DNA of 46,355 nucleotides from DASWIP01 sp036397635 (GTDB taxonomy: Bacteria > Actinomycetota > AC-67): NCBI GenBank assembly GCA_036397635.1, contig DASWIP010000019.1:1-46355 (forward strand), given 5' to 3'. Of this stretch, positions 32,790-41,410 are shown piece after piece. How positions within the stretch are numbered: the first letter of the stretch is position 1; every line of letters begins with the position of its first letter. The notes under the pieces were generated by a model. The model was given only the letters and a program-made list of their open reading frames with translations. It searched no databases and was not told the DNA's origin. The position numbers were made by a program, and so were the translations under genes.

Positions 32790-33634
32790 GGGCGCACCGC
32801 CGCGACGCCGACGGCGTCCCCGAGCCCGACGCGCGCCGCGAGGTCGAACGCGAGCCTGCGCAGCCGCTGACGGCGGTTGCGGCCGAAGTCGCGGTGAAGG
32901 TTGTGCGTGCGCGCGCCGACGACACGGAACCCGGCGGCCTCGACGCGCGCGCGGAGCGTCGCCGGCGTGAACTGCCAGACGTGGCCGGCCGGCTGGATCC
33001 CGTACCACATCGCGCGCTCGGCCAGGTACCCGAACGAGCGGATGTTCGGCGAGTTCGACACGTACAGCAGCCCACCGGGGGCGAGCAGCTCACGGCACAG
33101 CCCGAACGTCCCCGCCAGGTCGTGGATGTGCTCGGCGGTGGCCGACAGGATGATCACGTCCAGGCTCTCCGGCTCGAACCCGACCTGATCGAGCACCGTC
33201 GAGCGCAGATCGAGCCCCGCGGCGAGGCCATGCTCGACCGCGGCCTCGTTCAGCTCGATGCCGGTCGCGGTGTAGCCGAGCTCGCCGGCCATGCGCACGA
33301 TCAGACCGATGTTCGCGCCGACGTCCACCAGACGGCCGGGTGGCTGGTGCAACCGCGCGACCTCCGCGACGGTTGGACGCAACAGCTGCTCGAACAGCTC
33401 GAGGCGCTCGAGGTAAGGCTCGAGGAAAACCTCGTCGCGGAATGGGCCGTGCTCGTGGTCCTCGGGAGCCGGCCAGGTGCGCACCAGCCCGCAGGCCGAG
33501 CAGCGGATCAGGGTGTAGTCGAGCTGCTCGACCGCATCACCGTAGATGCAGAACCGGTCCGAGCGAAGGATCTCGCGATAGCGGGTGCTACCGCAGGGGC
33601 AGGTCGCGGCTTCGGTGCGCGCGAGCAGCTTCAC
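32786..33634 (-). CDS. SAM-dependent methyltransferase with zinc-binding N-terminus
   Basis: A 282-residue methyltransferase of the class found in polysaccharide clusters. The N-terminus has paired cysteines C12/C14 and C45/C48 forming a zinc site, followed by a Rossmann core: LVDVGANIGLIVRMA (motif I), TGIELNEAA, then LDVIILSATAEHIHDL and GGLLYVSNSP. The C-terminal part is an accessory region (WQFTPATLRARVEAAGFRVVG). The start is GTG at 33632-33634, preceded by a GGAGGAGG run, and overlaps the end of the upstream glycosyltransferase by 47 bases. It likely methylates a sugar O- or C-position (inference). It is coupled to the acyltransferase. Confidence 0.9.
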   Translation of the reverse strand: MKLLARTEAATCPCGSTRYREILRSDRFCIYGDAVEQLDYTLIRCSACGLVRTWPAPEDHEHGPFRDEVFLEPYLERLELFEQLLRPTVAEVARLHQPPGRLVDVGANIGLIVRMAGELGYTATGIELNEAAVEHGLAAGLDLRSTVLDQVGFEPESLDVIILSATAEHIHDLAGTFGLCRELLAPGGLLYVSNSPNIRSFGYLAERAMWYGIQPAGHVWQFTPATLRARVEAAGFRVVGARTHNLHRDFGRNRRQRLRRLAFDLAARVGLGDAVGVAAVRP

Positions 33635-34427
33635 CGGGCTGATACGCCTCCTCCTCCGCGCGCGCGTACGCCTGATCGATCGCGTCGCGGTTGGTCTTCT
33701 CCCATACCTTAGCCAGGACCAGGGTGCGATTGAACGCAAGCAGGACGGCTTCGACCGCCCCGGCCATCCCCTCGCGACGAAGCCCGGAGCGCCACAGCTG
33801 CCAGGCCTCGCGAGGGAAGGAAGCCAGCAGGCGGCGGCGATTCGCGACGCGCGCGCCGGTGGCGACCAGGCTCTCGGCCTCGATCTCGGTGTAGGCATCG
33901 ATCTTGCGGACGACCTCGGAGACGGTCCGGTGGGTCAGGTGGAGCAGGTGAGACTGCAGGGCGCCGTAGCTGCTCGCGCCTTCGACCGCCTCGTGGACGA
34001 CGCCACTCCAGCGGCAGGAGCCGCGGCGCAGCAGCCGCACGGGCGCGTCGGGCCGGCCGAAGGGCTGCCACCCGAGGCGATGGCCGAGCACGATCGCCTG
34101 CCGAGGCACCGCGTAGGCGTCGTCGGAGGGCACGCCGTCCAGAAGGGCGCGCACCTCTGCGGCCAGCTCGGGCGTCGCGCGCTCGTCGGCGTCGACGAAC
34201 AGCACCCACTCGCCCGCCGCCTGCTCGAGGCAGAAGTTCCGCTGGCGCGCGAAATCGTCGAAGGGGCGTACGACGACGCGCGCGCCAGCGCGCTGTGCAG
34301 TTTCGACGGTGGCGTCGGTGCTCCCGCCGTCGACGACCAAGATCTCATCCGCGAACGAGCAGCTCGCGATCGCGCGCGCGATCATCGCTTCCTCGTTCAG
34401 CGCCAGGATCGCGACCGTGAGGATCAT
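33588..34427 (-). CDS. Family 2 glycosyltransferase (WaaE/KdtX-like)
   Basis: A 279-residue GT2 enzyme. It opens MILTVAILALNEEAMIARAI, with EILVVDGGSTDATVETA and the metal-binding VDADER (about 82-87) in place. The middle region HRLGWQPFGRPDAPVRLLRRG and HEAVEG resembles the WaaE/KdtX group, which add sugars to core glycans. The C-terminus is a helix-rich extension (LAKVWEKTNRDAIDQAYARAEEEAYQ). The ATG at 34425-34427 overlaps the stop of the upstream methyltransferase as ATGA. It sits in the eight-gene operon; its 3' end overlaps the next methyltransferase by 47 bases. Confidence 0.92.
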   Translation of the reverse strand: MILTVAILALNEEAMIARAIASCSFADEILVVDGGSTDATVETAQRAGARVVVRPFDDFARQRNFCLEQAAGEWVLFVDADERATPELAAEVRALLDGVPSDDAYAVPRQAIVLGHRLGWQPFGRPDAPVRLLRRGSCRWSGVVHEAVEGASSYGALQSHLLHLTHRTVSEVVRKIDAYTEIEAESLVATGARVANRRRLLASFPREAWQLWRSGLRREGMAGAVEAVLLAFNRTLVLAKVWEKTNRDAIDQAYARAEEEAYQPGEAARAHRSRDLPLR

Positions 34428-35284
34428 GCGTCCCCCCTGATCGCGATCTGCTCCACGATCGAGCCGCGTCCGGTCGCATCGGCCGCGCGAGCGACCGTCT
34501 CGCCGGCGACGCGCCGCAGCTTCGCCGGGAGCCGGCGTCCGAACCTGCTCGCGGCGACGATGTCGGCGCCGTCGTGCAACCCGGCCGCGCGCGCGCTCCA
34601 AGTGCCGCGCCGCGCCACCTCGAAGCCCGCCTGCTGCAGCAGCCGTGCCAGGGTCGCCGGCGGGTACCACACGCAGTGGATCGGCGGGATCCAGTAGTTG
34701 AAGCCCTCGCGCTTGACCTTCGCCAGCAGGCTCGCCGGGTTCGGCGTCGCGACGAGCAGCGCGCCGCCCGGACGCAGCAGCCGCCGGCACTCGGCCAGCA
34801 ACGGACGCGGATCGGGGACGTGCTCGACCACCTGCAGCAGCGCGAGCGCGTCGAAGCTCGCCTCCGGCAGCCGCAGATCCTCGAGCATCCCCTGGTGTGT
34901 GTTGAACCCGAGCGATCGCGCGAGCGTCACGCTGAACGGCGACGGGTCGACGCCCGTGGCCTTCCAGCCGCGCGCGCGCGCGACCTCCAGCAGCAGCCCC
35001 GGCCCGCAGCCCACGTCGAGCAGCGCGCCCGGACGCACGCGCCGCTCGAGCGCGCGCAGGCTCCGATCGTGCTGCTGCAGGATCGCGTCACGGAAGTCGA
35101 AGGCGCCGTCGTAGCCGGATCCGTCGTTGAACTCCTCCAGCCGGACATCCGCAGGCTCCGGGGAGAGCACGTAGCGGTCGCAGCCGCCGCAGCGCTCGAT
35201 CTCCCAGCCGCCGTCCAGCGCGAGCACCGGCCGTCGGCTCTTGTCGTTACAGACCGGGCAGGCCACCACGGTCGCGCTAGGCAT
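34424..35284 (-). CDS. Class I SAM-dependent methyltransferase with zinc-ribbon N-terminus
   Basis: A 286-residue methyltransferase. Cysteines C9/C12 and C32/C35 form an N-terminal zinc ribbon (CPVC, CGGC). The Rossmann fold follows: LLDVGCGPGLLLEVA (motif I, near 88-102), TGVDPSPFSVTLA, then DALALLQVVEHVPDP and GGALLVATPNPASLL. The C-terminal region carries the WIPPIHCVWYPPATLARLLQ segment common in sugar methyltransferases. The ATG at 35282-35284 overlaps the flippase gene end by eight bases. It belongs to the same operon and probably acts on a lipid-linked or nucleotide sugar (inference). Confidence 0.92.
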   Translation of the reverse strand: MPSATVVACPVCNDKSRRPVLALDGGWEIERCGGCDRYVLSPEPADVRLEEFNDGSGYDGAFDFRDAILQQHDRSLRALERRVRPGALLDVGCGPGLLLEVARARGWKATGVDPSPFSVTLARSLGFNTHQGMLEDLRLPEASFDALALLQVVEHVPDPRPLLAECRRLLRPGGALLVATPNPASLLAKVKREGFNYWIPPIHCVWYPPATLARLLQQAGFEVARRGTWSARAAGLHDGADIVAASRFGRRLPAKLRRVAGETVARAADATGRGSIVEQIAIRGDA

Positions 35285-36875
35285 GCTCGATCACCGCCGT
35301 CTCGGCCGGGCGCGCGGCCGTCTCCGCCGGGCGCCCGCCTGCCGCACGCCGCCGCGCGAGCAGCGCCTTGACGTCGGCGAGCTCGCCGGAGACCCACAGC
35401 AGCGCGAGGTACACCGCGCCGCCGGCGAGGGCGACGGCGGCCAGCGAGAGGCCGTCGGTGACCACGAAGCGAGCGGTCACCGCGATGATCGCGGCGGGGA
35501 TGCCGGCCAGGATGAAGATCTTCGCGAGCGTCCTCACGAACCGCACGCGGATCACCTTGTTCATCTCGCGGACGGTCATGATCGACATCCACGACACGAT
35601 GCTCATGCCCAGGGCGAAGCCGTGTTCACCGAGCCACAGCGTCAGCGGCACGCCGATCCCCCAGCCGGCGATCGCCCAGATCACGGTGAGCCGAAGCACG
35701 GTACGCGCGCGCCCCAAGCCGTACAGGGCGCTCACCATGACCGTGGAGTACGCGGCGTGCAGCATCGGGATGCTCAGCAGGTAGACGCTCGGCAAGCCCG
35801 GTGCCCACTTCGGCCCGTAGACGTGCTCCACGAATTGCCGCGCCAGGGCGACGATGAGCAGCGTCGCAGGGAACACGGTCGCGGCGACCCATTTGATGCT
35901 CGATTCGATCGCGCCGCGCAATGCCTCGGGATCGTGCTGCAGCCGCGCGTACGCGGGGAATGTGACCCGGCTGACCACGGGCAGCAGGATCAGCGCGTTG
36001 GTGACCATGCCGACCGCCCAGGTGATGTAGCCGACCGCGGTCGCGCCGGCGACCGCGGCGACAAACGTTGGGATGAAGTTGTCCTTGAGCGCGTTGACGA
36101 ACCCGGTCGCCTGGTACGGCAAGCCGAACGCGAGCATCGTGCGCATCGCGCGCAGGTCGAGTCCGATGCGCGGCCGCCAGCGCGACGATAGGTTCATGAT
36201 CGCCGTGTGGACGGCGCGCGAAGCCAGGGACCCCCAGACGAAGATCCAGACCGCTGCGTCTGCGTTCGTCTCGGCGTGCGATGGCGCCCGGTAGCCGAAC
36301 GCGAGCGGCACCGTGACGCCGAGGTAGACCATCTGCCCTGCCAGGTCGGCGACGGAGATCTGCTTGAAGCGCAGCGACCGCTCGAGGGTGATCGTCGGGA
36401 TCACCGTGAACGAGCTGAACAGCACCGACAACGACATCACCCGCACGGCGGTCGCGTGGGAACCCGAGACCCCGTATGCGCTTACGATCGGTCCGGCGAG
36501 CGCCCACAGGACGACGACGATGAGGCCGTTGAGCACGAGGCTGAGCGTGAACGCGGTGCGCAAGTCCTTCTCGGAAAGCTTCTCGCGCCGCTGGATCAAC
36601 GACGCGCCGAGACCCAGATCGGCGAGGAACCCGGCGATCCCGATCACGAAGCTGACGATCGCGTAGAGCCCGAACGTGGTCGGCGCGAGCCAGCGCGCGA
36701 GCAGCACGTTGCCGATCATCTGCATGCCGCGCTGACCGATCGAACGCAGGATCAGCGCCCCCACGCCGCGCAGTGCCAGCCGCTTGATCTCGTCGGCCTC
36801 AAGCTCCGGGTGAGCGGTCGGACCGCCGTCGATCTGCGGCTGCTCGACCAGACCTGCGACGATCTCAGGCGGCAT
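35277..36875 (-). CDS. Wzx-type polysaccharide flippase (PST/MOP family)
   Basis: A 532-residue membrane protein with about 12-14 transmembrane segments, for example VLLARWLAPTTFGLYAIVSF near 62-81 and FVIGIAGFLADLGLGASLIQ after it. The pattern GLYAIVSFVIGIAGFLADLGLGASLIQRRE is typical of the MOP superfamily lipid-linked oligosaccharide flippases. It should move undecaprenyl-linked repeats across the membrane. The C-terminus has a repeated PAETA element in an Ala-rich tail. The start is ATG at 36873-36875, overlapping the upstream GT4 stop by 11 bases; an earlier in-frame start lacks homology. Presence of a flippase suggests a Wzx/Wzy-type pathway, but the polymerase is not here. Confidence 0.92.
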   Translation of the reverse strand: MPPEIVAGLVEQPQIDGGPTAHPELEADEIKRLALRGVGALILRSIGQRGMQMIGNVLLARWLAPTTFGLYAIVSFVIGIAGFLADLGLGASLIQRREKLSEKDLRTAFTLSLVLNGLIVVVLWALAGPIVSAYGVSGSHATAVRVMSLSVLFSSFTVIPTITLERSLRFKQISVADLAGQMVYLGVTVPLAFGYRAPSHAETNADAAVWIFVWGSLASRAVHTAIMNLSSRWRPRIGLDLRAMRTMLAFGLPYQATGFVNALKDNFIPTFVAAVAGATAVGYITWAVGMVTNALILLPVVSRVTFPAYARLQHDPEALRGAIESSIKWVAATVFPATLLIVALARQFVEHVYGPKWAPGLPSVYLLSIPMLHAAYSTVMVSALYGLGRARTVLRLTVIWAIAGWGIGVPLTLWLGEHGFALGMSIVSWMSIMTVREMNKVIRVRFVRTLAKIFILAGIPAAIIAVTARFVVTDGLSLAAVALAGGAVYLALLWVSGELADVKALLARRRAAGGRPAETAARPAETAVIEHA

Positions 36876-38022
36876 GCGCGGGATCCTTGCGCTGCCCGAG
36901 CAGCGCCTCGTACGTCGCGATGATCCCGTCGGCGACCACGTCGAGGTTGAAGCGCTCCTGGACCCGCGCCCGATTAAACGCCGCCATGCGCACCGCGGCA
37001 ACCGGGTCGGACAGGATCGAGATCAACGCATCCGCGAGCAGGGTCGGATCCCCGGGGGGCACGACACGTCCTCCGCGCCGGTCGACCACGAGGTCGGTGA
37101 CCCCGCCGGCGGCGGTCGTGACGACCGGCCGGCCCGTCGCCATCGCCTCCAGCACCGCCATGCCGAACGGCTCACCGTGCGAAGGCTGGCAGAACACGCG
37201 CGCGCGCCGGTGCATGGCGAACGCCTCGTCCCCGGGGGCGACAGAGCCGGCGAAGGTGATCGCACCGGCGACGCCGAGATCGGCGGCGAGCTTCTCGAGC
37301 CCCGGCCGCAGACCCGAGGGGTCATCGCCGGCCAGGATCACCCGCGCGCGCGGCACGCACCGCAACACCTCGGGCAGCGCGCGCATCAGAACATCTGGGC
37401 CTTTGCGCCGCTGCAGCACCGACAGGAACACGATCGTGGGCTCGTCGGGCAGCGCGCTCGCCGGGATCCGGTCGGCGTCCACACCGAAGGGGATCTGGAC
37501 GATCTTGTCCCCGTATGCGGCCGGCACGTCGGCGGCGGCCGCCGGACCGGTGACGAGCAGCTTGGCCGCGCGCCGGAACGTCCGCGCGTGCAGGCGCCGC
37601 TCGCGGCGGCCGAGCACCGCGTTGGCCGCGCGCGCGATCGGTCGCTGCTTCGGCGCGACCGTGACCGGCCACGGCAGGAACATCGGACCGGCGATCAGCG
37701 GCAGGTCTCGCACCAGGGCGTAGCCCTCGGCGGTGTTGAGCGGGAACAGCAGGTGCGCCAGGTCGAAGCGTTCGCGCGCGACGTCGGCAGCGATCCGGCG
37801 AGCGAACGCGATCCGCGACAGCGCTGACGACGCTGCCTGCGCCGGGATCTCGCGGACCTCAACGCCGGGCATCGGCTCGCGCAGGTCCGCTTCCTCGCAG
37901 TAGGCGACGACCTCGACACCTCGTGCGCCCAGGCGACGCAGCAGCCCCTCTGCGATCAGGCCCTCGCCGTTGGCACGGTGATCGGACAGCAGGCGCGCGG
38001 CCGGCGCGAACGCGACGCGCAT
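36865..38022 (-). CDS. Family 4 glycosyltransferase
   Basis: A 385-residue GT-B enzyme. The N-terminal domain starts MRVAFAPAARLLSDHRANGEG. The C-terminal nucleotide-binding domain has IVFLSVLQRRKGPDVLMRAL, VILAGDDPSGLRPGLE, and the E-x7-E motif in GEPFGMAVLEAMATGRPVV, the core GT4 features. The ATG at 38020-38022 overlaps the epimerase stop by one base (TAATG). It retains the configuration of the donor sugar by family. It is the second gene of the eight-gene operon and is translationally coupled on both sides. Confidence 0.93.
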   Translation of the reverse strand: MRVAFAPAARLLSDHRANGEGLIAEGLLRRLGARGVEVVAYCEEADLREPMPGVEVREIPAQAASSALSRIAFARRIAADVARERFDLAHLLFPLNTAEGYALVRDLPLIAGPMFLPWPVTVAPKQRPIARAANAVLGRRERRLHARTFRRAAKLLVTGPAAAADVPAAYGDKIVQIPFGVDADRIPASALPDEPTIVFLSVLQRRKGPDVLMRALPEVLRCVPRARVILAGDDPSGLRPGLEKLAADLGVAGAITFAGSVAPGDEAFAMHRRARVFCQPSHGEPFGMAVLEAMATGRPVVTTAAGGVTDLVVDRRGGRVVPPGDPTLLADALISILSDPVAAVRMAAFNRARVQERFNLDVVADGIIATYEALLGQRKDPAHAA

Positions 38023-38984
38023 TAGGCCACCGCCCCCTCGTCGGCGGGCGCCACGCCGGTGACCCAGCCGACCGTCCGGCGGATCCCCTCGCTCAGGGAG
38101 ACACGCGGCTCGTAACCGAGCGCCCGCAGCCGCGCGATGTCTGCGACCATGCGTTCGGAATCGCCGGGGCGGACCGAGCCGGTGAACGCGATCTCGGGGT
38201 CCAGGCGCATCGCGCGCGAGATCTCGGCGACCAGCTCGGCGATCGAAACCATCGTGCCGCTGCCGACGTTGCACGCCTCACCTCGCGCCGGCGCTCGATC
38301 GGCCGCCACGATCGTGCCGGAGACGATGTCGTCGACGAAGCAGAGGTCGCGGAGCTCACGGCCCGAGCCGTAGACCTCGATCTGCTCGGGGTTGGCGCGC
38401 ATCTTGTTGATCAGGTCGTAGACCACCTGCTTGCGCTGCCGCGGGCCGTACACGGGGAAGTAGCGCAACGTGACCGCCCGGATGCCGTGCAAGGTGGCCG
38501 CGACGCGCACGTGCTCCTCGGCGGCGAACTTGTCCACCCCGTAGGGGGATACCGGCGCCGGCGGGCACTCCTCACGGATCGGCTGCAGGTTCGGCTGGCC
38601 GTAGACCGCCGCGCTGGAGACGTGGATCAAACGAGGCTTCGTCGGCGCCCCGCGCAGCGCTTCGAGCAAGAGGAGGGTCTGCTCGACGTTGGCGCGCAGG
38701 TCGCCGATCGGGTCATCGACGGACGGGGGGACGTAGGCCGGAGCGGCCAGGTGGAAGATCAGATCGAAGTGCTGCTCGCCGAGCAGCGCGGCCGCGCGCG
38801 CACAATCGCCGCGCACGAGCGCGATGCGATCGGCGACGGCGGCGAGGTTGACCTCGCCCGCGTTGCGCAGATCGTCGACGACGACCACGTCGTCGCCGCG
38901 CCCCACCAGTCTCTCGACCAGGTGGCTTCCGATGAAGCCGGCTCCGCCCGTCACCAGGACACGAGCCGGTTGGTGATGCTGCAT
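38022..38984 (-). CDS. NAD-dependent nucleotide-sugar epimerase/dehydratase
   Basis: A 320-residue extended SDR protein. The NAD-binding GGAGFIGSHL is at about 13-22, the downstream VDDLRNAGEV and HLAAPAYVPPSV loops are present, and the catalytic triad Ser (S123/S124), Y148 and K152 (YGVDK) is intact. The C-terminal part has LRYFPVYGPRQ and EVYGSGRELRDLCFVDDIV, typical of UDP-glucose 4-epimerase and related dehydratases; which sugar it handles cannot be told from sequence. The start is ATG at 38982-38984. It is the first gene of the operon reaching 31267, so the promoter should lie in 38985-39148, where I see no clear -10/-35 pair. Confidence 0.92.
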   Translation of the reverse strand: MQHHQPARVLVTGGAGFIGSHLVERLVGRGDDVVVVDDLRNAGEVNLAAVADRIALVRGDCARAAALLGEQHFDLIFHLAAPAYVPPSVDDPIGDLRANVEQTLLLLEALRGAPTKPRLIHVSSAAVYGQPNLQPIREECPPAPVSPYGVDKFAAEEHVRVAATLHGIRAVTLRYFPVYGPRQRKQVVYDLINKMRANPEQIEVYGSGRELRDLCFVDDIVSGTIVAADRAPARGEACNVGSGTMVSIAELVAEISRAMRLDPEIAFTGSVRPGDSERMVADIARLRALGYEPRVSLSEGIRRTVGWVTGVAPADEGAVA

Positions 38985-39148
38985 CGACGGTCGCCCCTTT
39001 CACCGTCCGGCCACCCCAACCGGGAGGCAGCTCGTACCTGTCTCAACGAGCATGGAAGGGGAACGCGACGGCTCATCCGGCTATCGGAACGGCCTGTGAG
39101 GTCGGTTCCGTGCGCTTCTTTCCAGGCAAGCCTGGCGAACCGGACGCC

Positions 39149-39222
39149 GAATCTCAGGGCTCAGGCAGGCACCAGCGCGGAGGCGGAATCTCAGGGCTCA
39201 GGCGCGCGCCGCCGCGTACGCG
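39149..39222. repeat. Direct repeat spanning the stop codon of a glycosyltransferase gene
   Basis: The 18-base GAATCTCAGGGCTCAGGC occurs at 39149-39166 and again at 39186-39203, 37 bases apart. The second copy holds the stop codon of the minus-strand GT4 gene (39198-39200). The bases following each copy are only loosely alike. Confidence 0.88.
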
Positions 39223-40397
39223 GATTCGTGCAGCGCCGCGACCTTCGCCGGCGTGAAACGTGCCTCGACCTTCGCGCGGCCGGCTTCCCCCATGACGCGC
39301 GCGGCCGCCGGATCGCCGAGCAGCCGCGCCAGCCCACCCGCGATGCTTGCACGCGTTGGCTCACAGATCACTCCGTCGAGACCGTCGTCGATCAGGTCCC
39401 GGGCGCACCACCACTCGGCCGCCACGACGGGGACGCCGGCCTGCCAAGCCTCCAGGATCGACACGGGCATGATCTCGCTCGTCGAGGGCAGGCACAGCAC
39501 GGTCGCGGCCCGCAACCACGCAGCGACCTCCTCGTCTGGGACAAGGCCGACCTCGGTGACACGCTGGTCGTCGACGCGCGCGAAGTCGGCTTCGGACTCG
39601 GCGGTGCGCGGTCCCACGAAGGCGAACCGGGCATCAGGGACATCACCCCATACAGTCGGCGCAGCCTCGAGCAGCACGCGATACCCCTTGTAGGGCTGCT
39701 TGACGCCCAGGAAGACCACCAGCGGCGCGTCACCGATCCCGTGGCGCGCGCGCACGTCGGGTCCCTCGCTTGGCAGCGGCGTCACGGGCACCCCGACGAC
39801 CCGCAGCCGGGCCGGGTCCAGGCCGAGGCGCGCGTAGAACGCGGCCTCGGTCGGAAGCAGCGCGCACACGATCGCCGCCTCCTGGTAGAAGGCCACGTTC
39901 ATGGGATCGTCGCCCCACGCGCCCGGATGAGCGAAGGGGGTGACGACCAGCGGGATGCCGGCGCGGCGCGCTGCTCGCCCGGCCGCCCAGTTGACGTGCT
40001 CGCCGCCCCAGCAATGCACGACGTCCGGTGAACCCCAGGCCCGGGCGAGGCGCCCGGCGACCGCGCGCACGTAGCCCGGCGCGGTCGCGCGCCTGGTGAC
40101 CGAGAACCCCTTGCCGCGGAAGCCGGGGACCTCCAACAGCGCCATCGGCGCCGAGGCCGTCGCCGCGATCGCGCTCATCGGGATCGGCCGCACCTCGACG
40201 CCCTCGGACCAGAACGGGGAGAAGGCCTGCGCTCCCAGGGTCGTGTTGAGGCGCGTGAACGGCCGGTCGTCGATCCGGGAGGCCCAGACACGGACGCGGT
40301 GATGCTTCGCAACGAGCTCGCGCGCTACCACACGCATGGCGGTGGCGATCCCCCCCGGGCCGGGGAACGAGCGCCGGACCACGCAAGCGATGTCCAT
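39198..40397 (-). CDS. Family 4 glycosyltransferase
   Basis: A 399-residue GT-B transferase. The N-terminal domain begins MDIACVVRRSFPGPGGIATAM, with the GG-loop expected near the acceptor site. The C-terminal domain shows VVFLGVKQPYKGYRVLLEA, RFAFVGPRTAESEADFA and the E-x7-E element in TSEIMPVSILEAWQAGVPVVA. The ATG at 40395-40397 overlaps the previous GT2 stop as TGATG. It is the last gene of a four-gene operon that starts near 43736. Its 3' end, including the stop, is part of the duplicated segment at 39149-39222. Confidence 0.92.
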   Translation of the reverse strand: MDIACVVRRSFPGPGGIATAMRVVARELVAKHHRVRVWASRIDDRPFTRLNTTLGAQAFSPFWSEGVEVRPIPMSAIAATASAPMALLEVPGFRGKGFSVTRRATAPGYVRAVAGRLARAWGSPDVVHCWGGEHVNWAAGRAARRAGIPLVVTPFAHPGAWGDDPMNVAFYQEAAIVCALLPTEAAFYARLGLDPARLRVVGVPVTPLPSEGPDVRARHGIGDAPLVVFLGVKQPYKGYRVLLEAAPTVWGDVPDARFAFVGPRTAESEADFARVDDQRVTEVGLVPDEEVAAWLRAATVLCLPSTSEIMPVSILEAWQAGVPVVAAEWWCARDLIDDGLDGVICEPTRASIAGGLARLLGDPAAARVMGEAGRAKVEARFTPAKVAALHESAYAAARA

Positions 40398-41410
40398 CAG
40401 ATCCTCCAGGAGAATGCCCGGAACCTGAGCGCCCCACGGATGACCCAATACGTCTGCACGAACGGGACCACGGCGACCTGAGCGATCGAGACGGCGTCGC
40501 GCGCGCGGTACGCATGCGCCAGCCTGCGCAGATAGAAGGCCCATACCAGCGCGGCGAGCACCGATCCGCCGGGCAGGCCGACCGCCCAGAGCACGAACGG
40601 CACGATCGTCCAGGCAAGGTACACCAGGTGCAGCCGGGGCAACCCCGGTACGACCGGCGCGATGTGCTCGGCGTACAGATCGGGGTGCTTGGCGAAAAGA
40701 AGGGGGTTGTAGAAACGCTTGCGCGCATCACGCCAGAACTTGCGCCGACCCTCGTGGAGCACGAGATGGTTGACCACCACATCGGGGTCGAACGCGATCT
40801 CGCCGCCGGCTTCCTTGACCGCGAACGCCACGTCGGAATCCTCCAGGAACGCCAGCCGGAACCGCTCGTCGAACCCGCCCACCTGCTCCAGGGACTCGCG
40901 GCGATAGAGCATGTTGCAGGTCATCCACAAACCGCCGGCTTCGTTGCGCATCTGGTGCGTGAGCGTACCAACCTCGCCCGCGGGGTCGGTGCGGCCCTCG
41001 ACGGCGGCGACATCGGCAGCGTCCAGACGTGCGAGCCCACGCTCGAGCCAGTCGGGGGCGACCTCGCAGTCGGCATCGGTGAACGCGAGCGTCGGCGCGT
41101 TTGATGCCGCGATGCCGGCGTTGCGAGCCGACGCCGGCCCGCGGTTCTCGAGCTGCCGGAGCACCCGGATCGCGGCGCGTGCGCCGGTCGCGAACCGCTC
41201 GGCCGCTCCCGCGGTGTCGTCGGCCGAACCGTCGTCGACCACGATCACCTCGAAGGTGCTGGGAGGGATCGTCTGGGCGTCCAGCGCGCGCAGGCAGCCC
41301 TCGATGAACGCGGCGCTGTCGTAGGCGGGGACGATCACCGAGACGCGAACGGCGGGGTCGGAGGAGGCGGCGTGAGCCCCCGCGGGGCGCTCACCGGGCG
41401 GAGCGCTCAT
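40397..41410 (-). CDS. Family 2 glycosyltransferase with C-terminal membrane segments
   Basis: A 337-residue GT2. VSVIVPAYDSAAFIEGCLRA opens the fold, EVIVVDDGSADDTAGAA follows, DADCEV carries the metal motif, and GGFDERFRLAFLEDSDVAF is the acceptor-side motif. The C-terminus has two hydrophobic segments (LVYLAWTIVPFVLWAVGL and GGSVLAALVWAFYL), so it is membrane-bound. The ATG at 41408-41410 overlaps the upstream GT4 stop as ATGA. Its membrane anchoring suggests action on a lipid-linked intermediate (inference). Confidence 0.92.
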   Translation of the reverse strand: MSAPPGERPAGAHAASSDPAVRVSVIVPAYDSAAFIEGCLRALDAQTIPPSTFEVIVVDDGSADDTAGAAERFATGARAAIRVLRQLENRGPASARNAGIAASNAPTLAFTDADCEVAPDWLERGLARLDAADVAAVEGRTDPAGEVGTLTHQMRNEAGGLWMTCNMLYRRESLEQVGGFDERFRLAFLEDSDVAFAVKEAGGEIAFDPDVVVNHLVLHEGRRKFWRDARKRFYNPLLFAKHPDLYAEHIAPVVPGLPRLHLVYLAWTIVPFVLWAVGLPGGSVLAALVWAFYLRRLAHAYRARDAVSIAQVAVVPFVQTYWVIRGALRFRAFSWRI

